In this document: positions 56,006 through 64,000 of the stretch, piece after piece
How positions within the stretch are numbered: the stretch's first letter is position 1
Layout of the letters: each line of letters opens with the position of its first letter
DNA from: Proteus vulgaris
GTDB lineage: Bacteria; Pseudomonadota; Gammaproteobacteria; Enterobacterales; Enterobacteriaceae
Assembly (NCBI RefSeq): GCF_023100685.1
Contig: NZ_CP090064.1
Location: forward strand, 3,224,001-3,288,000
DNA: 64,000 nt
Direction of reading: 5' to 3'
Position numbers and translations under genes: made by a program
The notes under the pieces: generated by a model
Seen by the model: the letters and a program-made list of their open reading frames with translations, nothing else
Database searches by the model: none
Told to the model about the DNA's origin: nothing

Positions 56006-56491
56006 ATGATTAAATACGAAAAAAATAATACAATTATCATAAATAACGATATCTACTTAACTCCTATCTGTACCCTGAAAGATATCATCACTTCCCTTTA
56101 TTCTTGGGAAAAATGGATAACCAACTCCCAAGGCGAAACTGTTGCTTATCGGCTAGTTTTAGGTAAAGCGAAAAACCGATATGGTCGGTTATTTTTAGTC
56201 ACTCATTTTACATCACCCGCAAATGAAAACGCCTTGCTAAGTTCATGGTACTTGGCACCCGAAAAATTAATGGATGGAATACAAAATAGCCCTAAAGGAA
56301 AAATAACCCACAATCTAAAACAATGGTTTCATCAAGAAACCAGAATGAAGCTCCCGATTGCAAGTCAAAAAATGCATATCGGCGTATCTTACGATCCGTG
56401 GAATTGTTCAGGCTCTATCGTCTGCCACTATCGTTCAGACTTCAATAGTGATATCGAATGGAAAACATTCCATAAACAAAATAAAAGATAA
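56006..56491 (+). CDS. Unknown protein at the array boundary
   Basis: A protein of 161 residues: MIKYEKNNTIIINNDIYLTP, GETVAYRLVLGKAKNRYGR, LLSSWYLAPEKLMDGIQNS, and a KMHIGVSYDPWNCSGSIVCHY segment. Composition is less AT-rich than the preceding genes. It might be a stand-alone accessory protein and not an immunity gene. Family not recognised. Confidence 0.5.
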   Translation: MIKYEKNNTIIINNDIYLTPICTLKDIITSLYSWEKWITNSQGETVAYRLVLGKAKNRYGRLFLVTHFTSPANENALLSSWYLAPEKLMDGIQNSPKGKITHNLKQWFHQETRMKLPIASQKMHIGVSYDPWNCSGSIVCHYRSDFNSDIEWKTFHKQNKR

Positions 56492-57237
56492 TGGTAACGG
56501 GTAAATTACCTTTATTTAAGTTAAATATCATATTTTCAATAAATCAGAGATAAGTAATATATCATTTAAAATCTTACTAATTATATTCAAAATGACTTAA
56601 GAATTCTTTCTTGTTTTTATCAAACAATTTCACTTAATATTATTTTCTTATATTAAATTTAACTTTCAACCATAACAATAACGCTAGGTTACATTATTTT
56701 TACTTATATCACAGTTCTATTTTTCATCAAAACAAACATTAAATATAAAAAAATAAAATAAATAACCAACCAAAAATTAAAGTAAAATTAACGTTAAATT
56801 TCTTATGGTTATAGAGATTCGGAATAAATAATTCATAGTGAAATTTATATTTTCCATATTTGCAATTTAAATTAAATATAAATTAATTTATCCCTATCGA
56901 GTTGCATAATATGAGTAAAATAGATGAAAAAACTTACTTATAAAGTTAAATCATTATATTTAAATTAAATACGATACTAATTAAATGTAATGAAAAGTAA
57001 AAAACATTAAATATTTCTTATTGACTCAAGGACGGTTTTATATAAAACTAAATGCATATATTAGAAAAAATTACTTATTATTTTATTTTTAGTTATTATT
57101 TTATTTCTACCAGGAAAATTAAACTCATATAAGGTAATTACATTATTGCCTAGGATAGGTATTTCTTAATTTAAATTATTCATCAATACGCTGAGTATTT
57201 AATTAAGAACTTAAGCTAAATAAGGAGCTTAGTTTAA
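56492..57237. promoter_or_regulatory. Long AT-rich spacer before the second T6SS set
   Basis: About 750 bases of very AT-rich sequence without a coding frame. It must hold the promoter of tssB and the genes behind it. TTGACT at 57021 with TATAAA 14 bases later is a weak promoter candidate of poor spacing. No sigma-54 motif is seen by eye. TAAGGAG precedes the tssB ATG. AT-rich spacers of this sort are typical H-NS targets; this is inference. Confidence 0.4.
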
Positions 57238-57735
57238 ATGAGTAAAAATACTCTTGGTAGTGTTGCGCCCAAAGAACGTATTAATATTAAATACATTCCT
57301 AATGATGGTGGTGTTCAATCTGAAGTCGAATTGCCTTTAAATATGCTTATTGTGGGCGATATGAAAGGAAAGACGGAAGAAACCCCCATTGAAGATCGTA
57401 AAACCATTTCGATTAACCAGAACAACTTTAATTCTGTTATGGAAAGCGCCGGTATTAATCTAAATATTGCGGTTCCAAATGCATTAGATGAAAAAAGTGA
57501 ATCTGATCTTAACGTCAATTTAGAGATTAAATCACTACAAGATTTTTCTCCTGATAATATCGCACGCCAAGTTCCTGAGCTAAAAAAACTATTAGAACTA
57601 AGAGAAGCGCTCGTTGCGCTAAAAGGTCCTCTTGGCAATATTCCTGCTTTTAGAAAACGTCTGCAAGAGCTTCTGGAAAATGAAGCCACACGCGAACAGT
57701 TACTCAAAGAGCTCGATATTGCTAGCCAAAAATAA
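57238..57735 (+). CDS. tssB: TssB, T6SS sheath small subunit
   Basis: A protein of 165 residues, normal for TssB (VipA). Landmarks: RINIKYIPNDGGVQSEVEL, PLNMLIVGDMKG, EDRKTISINQNNF, then LEIKSLQDFSPDNIARQVPE and LLELREALVALKGPLGN. With TssC it forms the contractile sheath. A strong ribosome site (AAGGAG) and a 20-base gap to tssC are seen. First gene of the second T6SS set. Confidence 0.97.
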   Translation: MSKNTLGSVAPKERINIKYIPNDGGVQSEVELPLNMLIVGDMKGKTEETPIEDRKTISINQNNFNSVMESAGINLNIAVPNALDEKSESDLNVNLEIKSLQDFSPDNIARQVPELKKLLELREALVALKGPLGNIPAFRKRLQELLENEATREQLLKELDIASQK

Positions 57736-57755
57736 TATTTACAGAGGATTATTCT

Positions 57756-59234
57756 ATGTCTTTAGTTAATGAAGCCCAACAAGAGCAGGTAATAACATCT
57801 GGTGGCTCTTTACTTGATGAAATTATGGCGCAATCTAGAATGTCGCCAGAAACCGAAGCTTATGATATTGCCAAACAAGGCGTTGCTGCTTTTATTAGTA
57901 ATATTTTTGCTAATCCGTCAGAAGAAGAGCCTATTAATAAGCTTTTGATTGATAAAATGCTCGTTGAGTTGGACTCTCAACTAAGTGCTCAAGTCGATCA
58001 AATTTTACATGCGCCAAAATTTCAAGAAATTGAGTCTTCATGGCGTTCATTAAAATTACTTGTTGATCGTACTGACTTTCGTGAAAACATTAAAATCAAT
58101 ATCTTACATGCGACAAAAGAAGAATTATTAGAAGATTTTGAATTTTCACCTGAGATTGTACAATCAGGCTTTTATCAGCACGTTTACTCTTCAGGCTATG
58201 GTCAATTCGGTGGTGAACCTGTCGCGACTGTGATTGGTAACTATGCCTTTAATAACACCACGCCTGATCTGAAATTAATGCAGTACGTCAGTGCTGTGGG
58301 CGCAATGGCTCATGCGCCATTTATTTCATCTGTTTCACCTAATTTCTTAGGCATTAATAGCTATGCTGAATTACCAGCTATTAAAGATTTGAAATCAGTA
58401 TTTGAAGGTCCTGCTCACACAAAATGGCGTTCATTGCGCGAATCTGAAGATGCACGTTATTTAGGTTTAACAGCACCTCGTTTCTTAGTGCGCTTACCTT
58501 ATTCACCTACTGAGAATCCAATTAAGTTATTTAATTACTCTGAAGATGTGAAGCAAGATCATGAGCATTACTTATGGGGTAATACTGCTTTCTTATTAGC
58601 AAGTTGTATTAATGATAGCTTTGCAAAATATCGCTGGAGTCCAAATATTATTGGTCCTCAAAGTGGCGGAACCGTAGGTGATTTACCTGTTCATAACTTT
58701 GAAGCGATGGGTGAATTACAAACTAAAATTCCAACAGAAGTTTTAATTACTGATAGACGCGAATTTGAATTAGCAGAAGAAGGTTTTATCACTTTAACCA
58801 TGCGTAAAGGTAGTGATAATGCCGCATTCTTCTCTGCAAACTCAGTACAAAAACCGAAAAACTACCCTAATACGCGTGAAGGAAAATTAGCAGAAACTAA
58901 CTATAAGTTAGGAACTCAGCTTCCTTACATGTTTATTATCAATCGATTAGCACACTATATTAAAGTACTACAGCGCGAACAAATTGGCTCATGGAAAGAG
59001 CGTCAAGATCTTGAGCGAGAGCTTAATATCTGGCTAAAACAATATATTGCAGATCAGGAAAATCCACCAGCAGACGTTCGTAGTAGACGCCCTCTTCGCT
59101 CAGCTCAAATCCAAGTTCTTGATGTTGATGGTGATCCAGGTTGGTATCAAGTGGCTATTCAAGTTCGCCCTCATTTTAAATATATGGGTGCAAACTTTGA
59201 ATTATCACTTGTTGGTCGCTTAGATAAGGAATAA
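57756..59234 (+). CDS. tssC: TssC, T6SS sheath large subunit
   Basis: A protein of 492 residues, full length for TssC (VipB). Landmarks: ESSWRSLKLLVDRTDFREN, then GEPVATVIGNYAFN, DARYLGLTAPRFLVRLPYS and a GPQSGGTVGDLPVHNFEAM segment; PLRSAQIQVLDVDGDPGWY near the C-terminus. Forms the sheath with TssB and carries the N-terminal part recognised by ClpV in related systems; no clpV is in this window. Confidence 0.97.
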   Translation: MSLVNEAQQEQVITSGGSLLDEIMAQSRMSPETEAYDIAKQGVAAFISNIFANPSEEEPINKLLIDKMLVELDSQLSAQVDQILHAPKFQEIESSWRSLKLLVDRTDFRENIKINILHATKEELLEDFEFSPEIVQSGFYQHVYSSGYGQFGGEPVATVIGNYAFNNTTPDLKLMQYVSAVGAMAHAPFISSVSPNFLGINSYAELPAIKDLKSVFEGPAHTKWRSLRESEDARYLGLTAPRFLVRLPYSPTENPIKLFNYSEDVKQDHEHYLWGNTAFLLASCINDSFAKYRWSPNIIGPQSGGTVGDLPVHNFEAMGELQTKIPTEVLITDRREFELAEEGFITLTMRKGSDNAAFFSANSVQKPKNYPNTREGKLAETNYKLGTQLPYMFIINRLAHYIKVLQREQIGSWKERQDLERELNIWLKQYIADQENPPADVRSRRPLRSAQIQVLDVDGDPGWYQVAIQVRPHFKYMGANFELSLVGRLDKE

Positions 59235-59239
59235 GTGCA

Positions 59240-59677
59240 ATGACAGCTCTATATAATTTGGAAGATAACCCCGCTTCCAGTTTATTTGAGCGCATACAAG
59301 GGAAGAGCGTAGGCTCTTCCCAACGCGCCAAAATCCAAGCGTTGCTCATGTCAATTAAGCAAAATTTAAATCAGGTTTTAAATAGTAGACCTTTAGGTTG
59401 TCAAAGTACTCCCGCTTTAGGCGTTCCTGATTTAAATGATGCGACATTAACAGGAGTCGATTTCAAGGTTCATTTATCCAATATTATTGCGGATTGCATT
59501 ACTACTTATGAACCAAGAATAACTAATGTCACAGTTCATTTTATAGAAAATGAAGCAGAACCATTGTCACTGCAATTTAGTATTACTGCTTTTATCTTAT
59601 TAGAAAATCAAAAGCAATTTATTGAATTTAACGTGCAATTAGACAGCAACCGTAGATACCAATTGACGCAATTTTAA
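59240..59677 (+). CDS. tssE: TssE, gp25-like baseplate protein, second set
   Basis: A protein of 145 residues: SLFERIQGKSVGSSQRAKI, NQVLNSRPLGCQSTPALGV, PDLND, then TTYEPRITNVTVHFIENEA, where the E-P-R is the conserved gp25 core. Sits five bases after tssC and one base before tssF. Distinct from the TssE at 1934-2362. Confidence 0.95.
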   Translation: MTALYNLEDNPASSLFERIQGKSVGSSQRAKIQALLMSIKQNLNQVLNSRPLGCQSTPALGVPDLNDATLTGVDFKVHLSNIIADCITTYEPRITNVTVHFIENEAEPLSLQFSITAFILLENQKQFIEFNVQLDSNRRYQLTQF

Positions 59678-59678
59678 T

Positions 59679-61463
59679 ATGTCTTCAAATCACTATTTTG
59701 ATAATGAATTAAGCTATCTCGATAAGCTTGAGCAGTATGTTGCAACTGAAAAACCGCAACTTATTAATCAAATATCTGAAAAAGTGCGTGATCCTGATGC
59801 CGCACGCCTTTTAGATGGTATTGCTTATTTATCAGGTAATTTACGAGAACAGATAGATAGACAATTTCCTGAACTAACAAACAGTTTAGTGAATATGCTA
59901 TGGCCTGCTTACGCACGTCCATTTCCTAGTATGACAGTTATGGAATATCGAACAGAGCCATCTCAAGAACACGCTATTAAAATAGCCAAAGAGCAAGCGT
60001 TTATTAGTCGCCCATTATATGTTCAAAATGACTTGGCTCAAAATGATGATGATAATTGGCATCAATGCCAATTTACACAATGTCGCGATTTGTGGGTTCT
60101 CCCCATGCAAATAACACGTATTACTCAAAATAAAGATACATTGGATATTCATTTTTCTCTAAACCAATTACAGTCGCTAGTAGCAGTTGGCTTAGAGAAA
60201 CTGTGTATTTACCTTAATGGGCTCTCTTATACAACGACCCAATTATTTTATTTATTAAATAGCAAAATCAAGAAAGCAAAAATAACTACAGTTAAACATC
60301 AAATTACATTAGAACATTTTTCTGTTGAGCCTATTGGCTTTCATGCTGAAGACTCCCTTTTACCTTACCCTAAAAATAGCTATGAAGGATATCGCTTATT
60401 ACAGGAGTATTTTTGTTTTCCTGAAGCATTTTTGTCTCTTGCCATAAAGGGATTAGACAATCTCCCTCCTGCCTTAAGGTCGGATGCTTTTACATTATCA
60501 ATTCAATTTGAATGTGATATTCCAGAAGCAATGCTTATCACTGAAGAGAGTATCAAGATTAATTGCGTACCTGCAGTTAATTTATTTAAATCTGAGAGTG
60601 AGGCAATTAATTTAACGGGAAAAGAAACGGAATATGTTCTGAATAAAAGCCATAAAAAACAAGATTGCTATGATATTTTTTCAATAAATACCATTCAAGG
60701 TTGGCGTTATATTCCTAATCAGAAGTCCTATATTACTCGTTACACTGCTTTTGAAAGTTTTCATCATCAAAATAATCACGAAAACCCAGAAAGAACAGGC
60801 TATTATCGCTTAAAAATCGCACACCATAAATCTAATTATGGTTATCAACATACCTTGTCTTTTGTACGAAATAATGAAGAAAATTTACTCAACTGTGAAG
60901 AGAGTATTTCAGTCTCAATGAACTGTACTAATCGTACTTTAGCCTCTTCATTGTCGTCTCATTCAATAAAGTTTGATGAACATACTGCTATTGCTGGCAT
61001 TTCATCTACCAGTAATATTATTAAGCCAACAAAAGCGCTTTATCCTTTATTAGGAAATACGCTGTATTGGTCTGAGTTGACTAATTTATCCATTAATTAT
61101 CAATCTTTATTAAGTTTGACGGCACTTAAACAAATTTTACAATTGTATGATTTTAAAGCGAGTTTTTTTCAACAATCTGCACGTCAGTCTCAAAAGTGTC
61201 TTGATGCAATCACTGATTTAAAAACAGAGTCTATCGAATACTTATATAAAGGTTTGCCTGTAAGAGGTGTGAAAACAACATTATCGATACATCAAAATGC
61301 CTTTATTTCAGAAGGCGCCATGTATCTATTTTGTTCTGTATTAGCACAATTTTTCACCCTTTATACCAGCGTTAATATGTTTCACGAATTGGAAGTTATT
61401 AATTTAGATAATAAGGAAATTTATCTTTGGCCAGCGAAAATAAACCAGCAAATACTCAAATAA
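59679..61463 (+). CDS. tssF: TssF, T6SS baseplate protein, second set
   Basis: A protein of 594 residues, normal for TssF. The front has FDNELSYLDKLEQYVATEK, DPDAARLLDGIAYLSGNLR and LTNSLVNMLWPAYARPFPSM, all family landmarks. The end has GLPVRGVKTTLSIHQNAFIS and a LAQFFTLYTSVNMFHEL segment that aligns with the partial TssF at the left edge of the window. It overlaps tssG by 37 bases. Confidence 0.96.
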   Translation: MSSNHYFDNELSYLDKLEQYVATEKPQLINQISEKVRDPDAARLLDGIAYLSGNLREQIDRQFPELTNSLVNMLWPAYARPFPSMTVMEYRTEPSQEHAIKIAKEQAFISRPLYVQNDLAQNDDDNWHQCQFTQCRDLWVLPMQITRITQNKDTLDIHFSLNQLQSLVAVGLEKLCIYLNGLSYTTTQLFYLLNSKIKKAKITTVKHQITLEHFSVEPIGFHAEDSLLPYPKNSYEGYRLLQEYFCFPEAFLSLAIKGLDNLPPALRSDAFTLSIQFECDIPEAMLITEESIKINCVPAVNLFKSESEAINLTGKETEYVLNKSHKKQDCYDIFSINTIQGWRYIPNQKSYITRYTAFESFHHQNNHENPERTGYYRLKIAHHKSNYGYQHTLSFVRNNEENLLNCEESISVSMNCTNRTLASSLSSHSIKFDEHTAIAGISSTSNIIKPTKALYPLLGNTLYWSELTNLSINYQSLLSLTALKQILQLYDFKASFFQQSARQSQKCLDAITDLKTESIEYLYKGLPVRGVKTTLSIHQNAFISEGAMYLFCSVLAQFFTLYTSVNMFHELEVINLDNKEIYLWPAKINQQILK

Positions 61464-62476
61464 TAGATATTGATAAAATACAAAGCTGGCTAAATAAAAA
61501 AGCGGGCAAATCTGTTACTGAATATAGTTTCTATCAATTAGTTGAGTTGCTTAATAAATTGCATTCTCAAAAAACAGCATTCAATAATGAAAATTTTATT
61601 CAGTTTAGATCAAGTGCTAATACGGCATTTCCAACTCGAGATGTTGTTTCCTTGCGCCAAGATGAACAAGGTAAGTTTGATTTAGAAGTCTCTTTTTTAG
61701 GATTACATGGTAGTCAATCACCATTACCCGGTTATTACCTTGATCATTTCGCGTGGGAAGAGGCTCAACAAGCAAATCAATTAACGGATTATCTTAATTT
61801 ATTTAATCATCGCTTAGTCACATTACTTCATCGTATATGGCGTAAATATCGCTATTACATCTGTTTCGAAGATGGTGGCCATGATGCATTTTCTCGTTAT
61901 ATGTTTTCACTTGTGGGATTAGGAAGTGAAACCAATCGTGGCATGATGAATATCAACCACAGCAAAATGCTTGCTTATGCCGGATTACTTGCGAGTCCAA
62001 GTCGTTCTCCTGATGTTATTTGTAGCTTAATTTCTCACTGTTTTGATTTAGAAAAAGTTGAATTGATCGGATGGGAAATACGCAAAGTGCCTATCCCAGA
62101 AGATCAACAAAACCGTTTAGGGATTATTGCTCGTCATTCAGGGCAAAAATCACGCCCCAAAATGGTTTTAGGTGAAAATTTTAATATTGGCTCTCACATC
62201 TATGATTGTAATGGAAAATGCACCATTGAAATCAGTGAGTTATCTATTGAACGCTATATGTCATTTCTTCCCAATGGCAAAGATTTTTTGTCACTCATTA
62301 CTTTTGTTTCTTACATCATGCACGAGCAACTTGCGTGGGATTTACGCCTACGTATTGCGGACAAACAAACGAATGGTATTTGCCTAGGCAGAGCGCAACA
62401 CAATCAATTAGGTTGGCAAAGCTTTCTAGGAAAACCTGAAGCCAATCCCAGTGTGACAATGACTATTTTGGAATAA
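61427..62476 (+). CDS. tssG: TssG, T6SS baseplate protein, second set
   Basis: A protein of 349 residues with TTG as the likely start inside tssF. YSFYQLVELLNKLHSQ, IQFRSSANTAFPTRDV, FLGLHGSQSPLPGYYLDHF, LNLFNHRLVTLLHRIWRKY and FSLVGLGSETN are the TssG landmarks. The same 37-base overlap with tssF is found in the first set, an ancestral arrangement. The protein is well diverged from the TssG at 296-1393. Confidence 0.94.
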   Translation: MASENKPANTQIIDIDKIQSWLNKKAGKSVTEYSFYQLVELLNKLHSQKTAFNNENFIQFRSSANTAFPTRDVVSLRQDEQGKFDLEVSFLGLHGSQSPLPGYYLDHFAWEEAQQANQLTDYLNLFNHRLVTLLHRIWRKYRYYICFEDGGHDAFSRYMFSLVGLGSETNRGMMNINHSKMLAYAGLLASPSRSPDVICSLISHCFDLEKVELIGWEIRKVPIPEDQQNRLGIIARHSGQKSRPKMVLGENFNIGSHIYDCNGKCTIEISELSIERYMSFLPNGKDFLSLITFVSYIMHEQLAWDLRLRIADKQTNGICLGRAQHNQLGWQSFLGKPEANPSVTMTILE

Positions 62477-62481
62477 TATTT

Positions 62482-63723
62482 ATGGATAATTATTTACCCA
62501 CAATCTCTTTTCGCTTAATCAATAGTGAGTTGCTTGAAAGTGGCTATGTGCCAAATAGTCAATTTACCCAGCTTGGTGGCACAATTGGTAGTAGTAAACA
62601 ATCTCACTGGGTAATACAAGATACTCAATCTTCTATTGCTGCCACACAATGCGCTATTGTTTGGCAAGATAAGCAGTTTTGTTTAAAAACGCTTTCAGAG
62701 CCTATTTATATTAATAATGCCCTGATCCCCATAGATATTAGCGCTGTTTGTTTATCTCAAAGCGATCAAATCAGGATCGGTCAATTAGTCTTGTCCGTTA
62801 ATATTAATTTAACGCAAAACGACAAACAGGATCTTATGGCAATGACACCACAATCTTTGATTGTGACTGATGATAATCCGCTAGATCCCTTACTACAAAA
62901 GAACACGCCCCCTGCTTATAAAACAGAAAATTATATGCCTTTAGCCCCAACGGTTTCAGGTGCTATGACGCATGATCCATTAAAAGCCCTTGAAAGCGAA
63001 AGCCTAGAGCTTATTCAGTCATCATCTTCTAACTCACACCACCACTCGCTTTCTTCGCCTCATTCAGATAATCAGGGAGCTTTTATGGTTCAAGAATTTA
63101 TGGATTTACCCGAAATGACATCCCAGGATAATGAGATAAATACAGATATTGACTATGTTGCAATTAATCCATTAATGAAAGGGTTAGGTGTACACCTTAA
63201 CTTGCAAAACTCTCAGCAAGCGAATGATTTTCTCATTGAGTTAGGAAAAACAACGCAATCAGCAATTAAAGGTTTATTGGCATTACAACAGCAAGAAAAT
63301 TTACAAGATAAACAATTGCGACCAATCGAAGATAATCCTCTTCGTTTAAATAACCAATATGACAGTGTAATGCGCTTAATGTTTACGGACGAACGTAGTC
63401 CAGTGCATTTATCTGCACCTTCAGCAGTGGCGGAAAGCCTACATAATGTGCAACTACATTATCATGCCAATCAAGAGGCTATTTCAGCTGCATTAGCTAC
63501 CTTACTAGATGCATTTTCGCCAGAGCATTTATTAAAACGCTTTTCTCATTATCGCCGTAGTTACGATAACAATCCGAATGACAGTGCTTGGGCTTGGGAT
63601 ATGTATACCAATTATTACAATGAGTTAGCATCATCTCGCCAAAAAGGTTTTGAGAAGCTATTTTACGAGGTTTATACCCACGCTTATGACCGAGCCTTAA
63701 GAAAAGGGCTTGATGAGGTGTGA
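62482..63723 (+). CDS. FHA-domain T6SS protein (Fha/TagH)
   Basis: A protein of 413 residues. The first 100 form an FHA domain (GGTIGSSKQSHWVIQDTQSS, CAIVWQDKQFCL, PIYINNALIPI), somewhat degenerate at the phosphopeptide-binding Arg/Ser positions. The middle is a low-complexity Ser/His-rich linker (about residues 170-200). The C-terminal 170 residues, with NPLRLNNQYDSVMRLMFTD and HLLKRFSHYRRSYDNNPND, then AWDMYTNYYNELAS, are the VI_FHA domain. Fha proteins control T6SS assembly, in some species through Ser/Thr kinase signalling; no kinase gene is in view. Confidence 0.92.
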   Translation: MDNYLPTISFRLINSELLESGYVPNSQFTQLGGTIGSSKQSHWVIQDTQSSIAATQCAIVWQDKQFCLKTLSEPIYINNALIPIDISAVCLSQSDQIRIGQLVLSVNINLTQNDKQDLMAMTPQSLIVTDDNPLDPLLQKNTPPAYKTENYMPLAPTVSGAMTHDPLKALESESLELIQSSSSNSHHHSLSSPHSDNQGAFMVQEFMDLPEMTSQDNEINTDIDYVAINPLMKGLGVHLNLQNSQQANDFLIELGKTTQSAIKGLLALQQQENLQDKQLRPIEDNPLRLNNQYDSVMRLMFTDERSPVHLSAPSAVAESLHNVQLHYHANQEAISAALATLLDAFSPEHLLKRFSHYRRSYDNNPNDSAWAWDMYTNYYNELASSRQKGFEKLFYEVYTHAYDRALRKGLDEV

Positions 63724-63724
63724 T

Positions 63725-64000
63725 ATGTCGATAAAAACACTCACGACTTATCTCTTTCTTATTTTTGCAAGCACTCAACTTAGTGGGTGTAGTGGCCCTA
63801 TTGAAGCAATATCAAAAATAGGCAAAGTCATGTGGGATCCTTCAACGCCCGTAGGAGCAGAAAAAGAACAACCTTCAGTCGTTGCATTCACATTATTAGC
63901 GGAGCCTGAAATCAATCCTAACGATCAAGGAGAGGCAACCCCTGTTCAATTACAAATTGTTTATATGAATGAAGATTCGATCTTTGCCTCTTTAGATCAA
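63725..64000 (+). CDS. tssJ: TssJ, outer-membrane lipoprotein, second set, partial
   Basis: The 5' part of a gene cut by the window end. The first 22 residues form a lipoprotein signal, MSIKTLTTYLFLIF..., ending in LSGC. The mature part starts SGPIEAISKIGKVMWDPST and continues VVAFTLLAEPEINPNDQGE, then PVQLQIVYMNEDSIFASL, the TssJ pattern seen also at 1365-1931. Starts two bases after the FHA gene. Confidence 0.92.
   Translation, partial: MSIKTLTTYLFLIFASTQLSGCSGPIEAISKIGKVMWDPSTPVGAEKEQPSVVAFTLLAEPEINPNDQGEATPVQLQIVYMNEDSIFASLDQ

Noticed and set aside
57021..57046. TTGACT/TATAAA as the promoter of the second T6SS set
   Set aside because: The spacing of about 14 bases is too short for a good sigma-70 promoter, and AT-rich DNA gives many such matches.
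3..64000. tRNA, rRNA or insertion sequence transposase genes
   Set aside because: No tRNA cloverleaf, rRNA segment, transposase motif or IS-like terminal repeat was recognised by eye in the window.

Overview
The window looks like a Proteus (Morganellaceae) chromosome. A minus-strand gene at 7848-9263 reads as the membrane-bound L-amino acid deaminase typical of Proteus. The AT-rich background and the hcp-vgrG-DUF2169-rhs operon resemble the idr-type self-recognition loci known from Proteus mirabilis. Species cannot be fixed from the window.

Layout. (1) 3-4481: the end of one type VI secretion (T6SS) gene set, with partial tssF, tssG, tssJ, tssE, a TagA/VasL-like gene and a lipoprotein. (2) 4482-10238: a secreted ankyrin protein, a small XRE regulator, an uncharacterised acidic protein, the L-amino acid deaminase and AT-rich spacers. 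(3) 10239-19039: a complete effector operon, hcp, vgrG, a DUF2169 gene and a full-length rhs (1538 residues, PAAR-like N-terminus, Ntox30-like toxin tip), followed by its immunity gene. (4) 19119-51566: a long array of truncated Rhs ends, each carrying a different C-terminal toxin (CT) and a matching immunity gene. I count 19 further toxin units, including fragments, plus one large core fragment without a toxin. Recognisable toxin types are AHH and LHH nucleases, a colicin-D-like tRNase, an Ntox24-like domain, HEMTH metallopeptidases (two copies) and ART-like toxins (two copies). Several toxins are unrecognised. (5) 51592-56491: a bank of immunity-like or unknown genes without toxins, at least three of them broken by one in-frame stop. 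(6) 57238-64000: the start of a second, divergent T6SS structural set (tssB, C, E, F, G, fha, partial tssJ).

How it fits together. The T6SS genes would build the injector, Hcp and VgrG the tube and spike, and the DUF2169 protein would help load the Rhs effector, which is expected to cleave itself at its two DPxGL motifs and release the toxin. The array stores alternative toxin tips beside near-identical Rhs 3' ends, so homologous recombination could swap a tip into the full-length gene. Retained immunity genes could protect against former selves and siblings.

The most unusual structural signal is that the spacers between modules carry minus-strand remnants of a SymE-like (AbrB-fold) gene, convergent with each immunity gene and usually separated from it by a conserved hairpin. 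Most remnants have stops, but one (47750-47938) is almost intact. Several modules restart at exactly the same point of the Rhs core, directly next to the SymE remnant, which makes Rhs-end + CT + immunity + hairpin + SymE look like the unit of duplication. Two modules use a second Rhs core lineage, and both carry the same 75-bp palindromic insertion with an in-frame stop.
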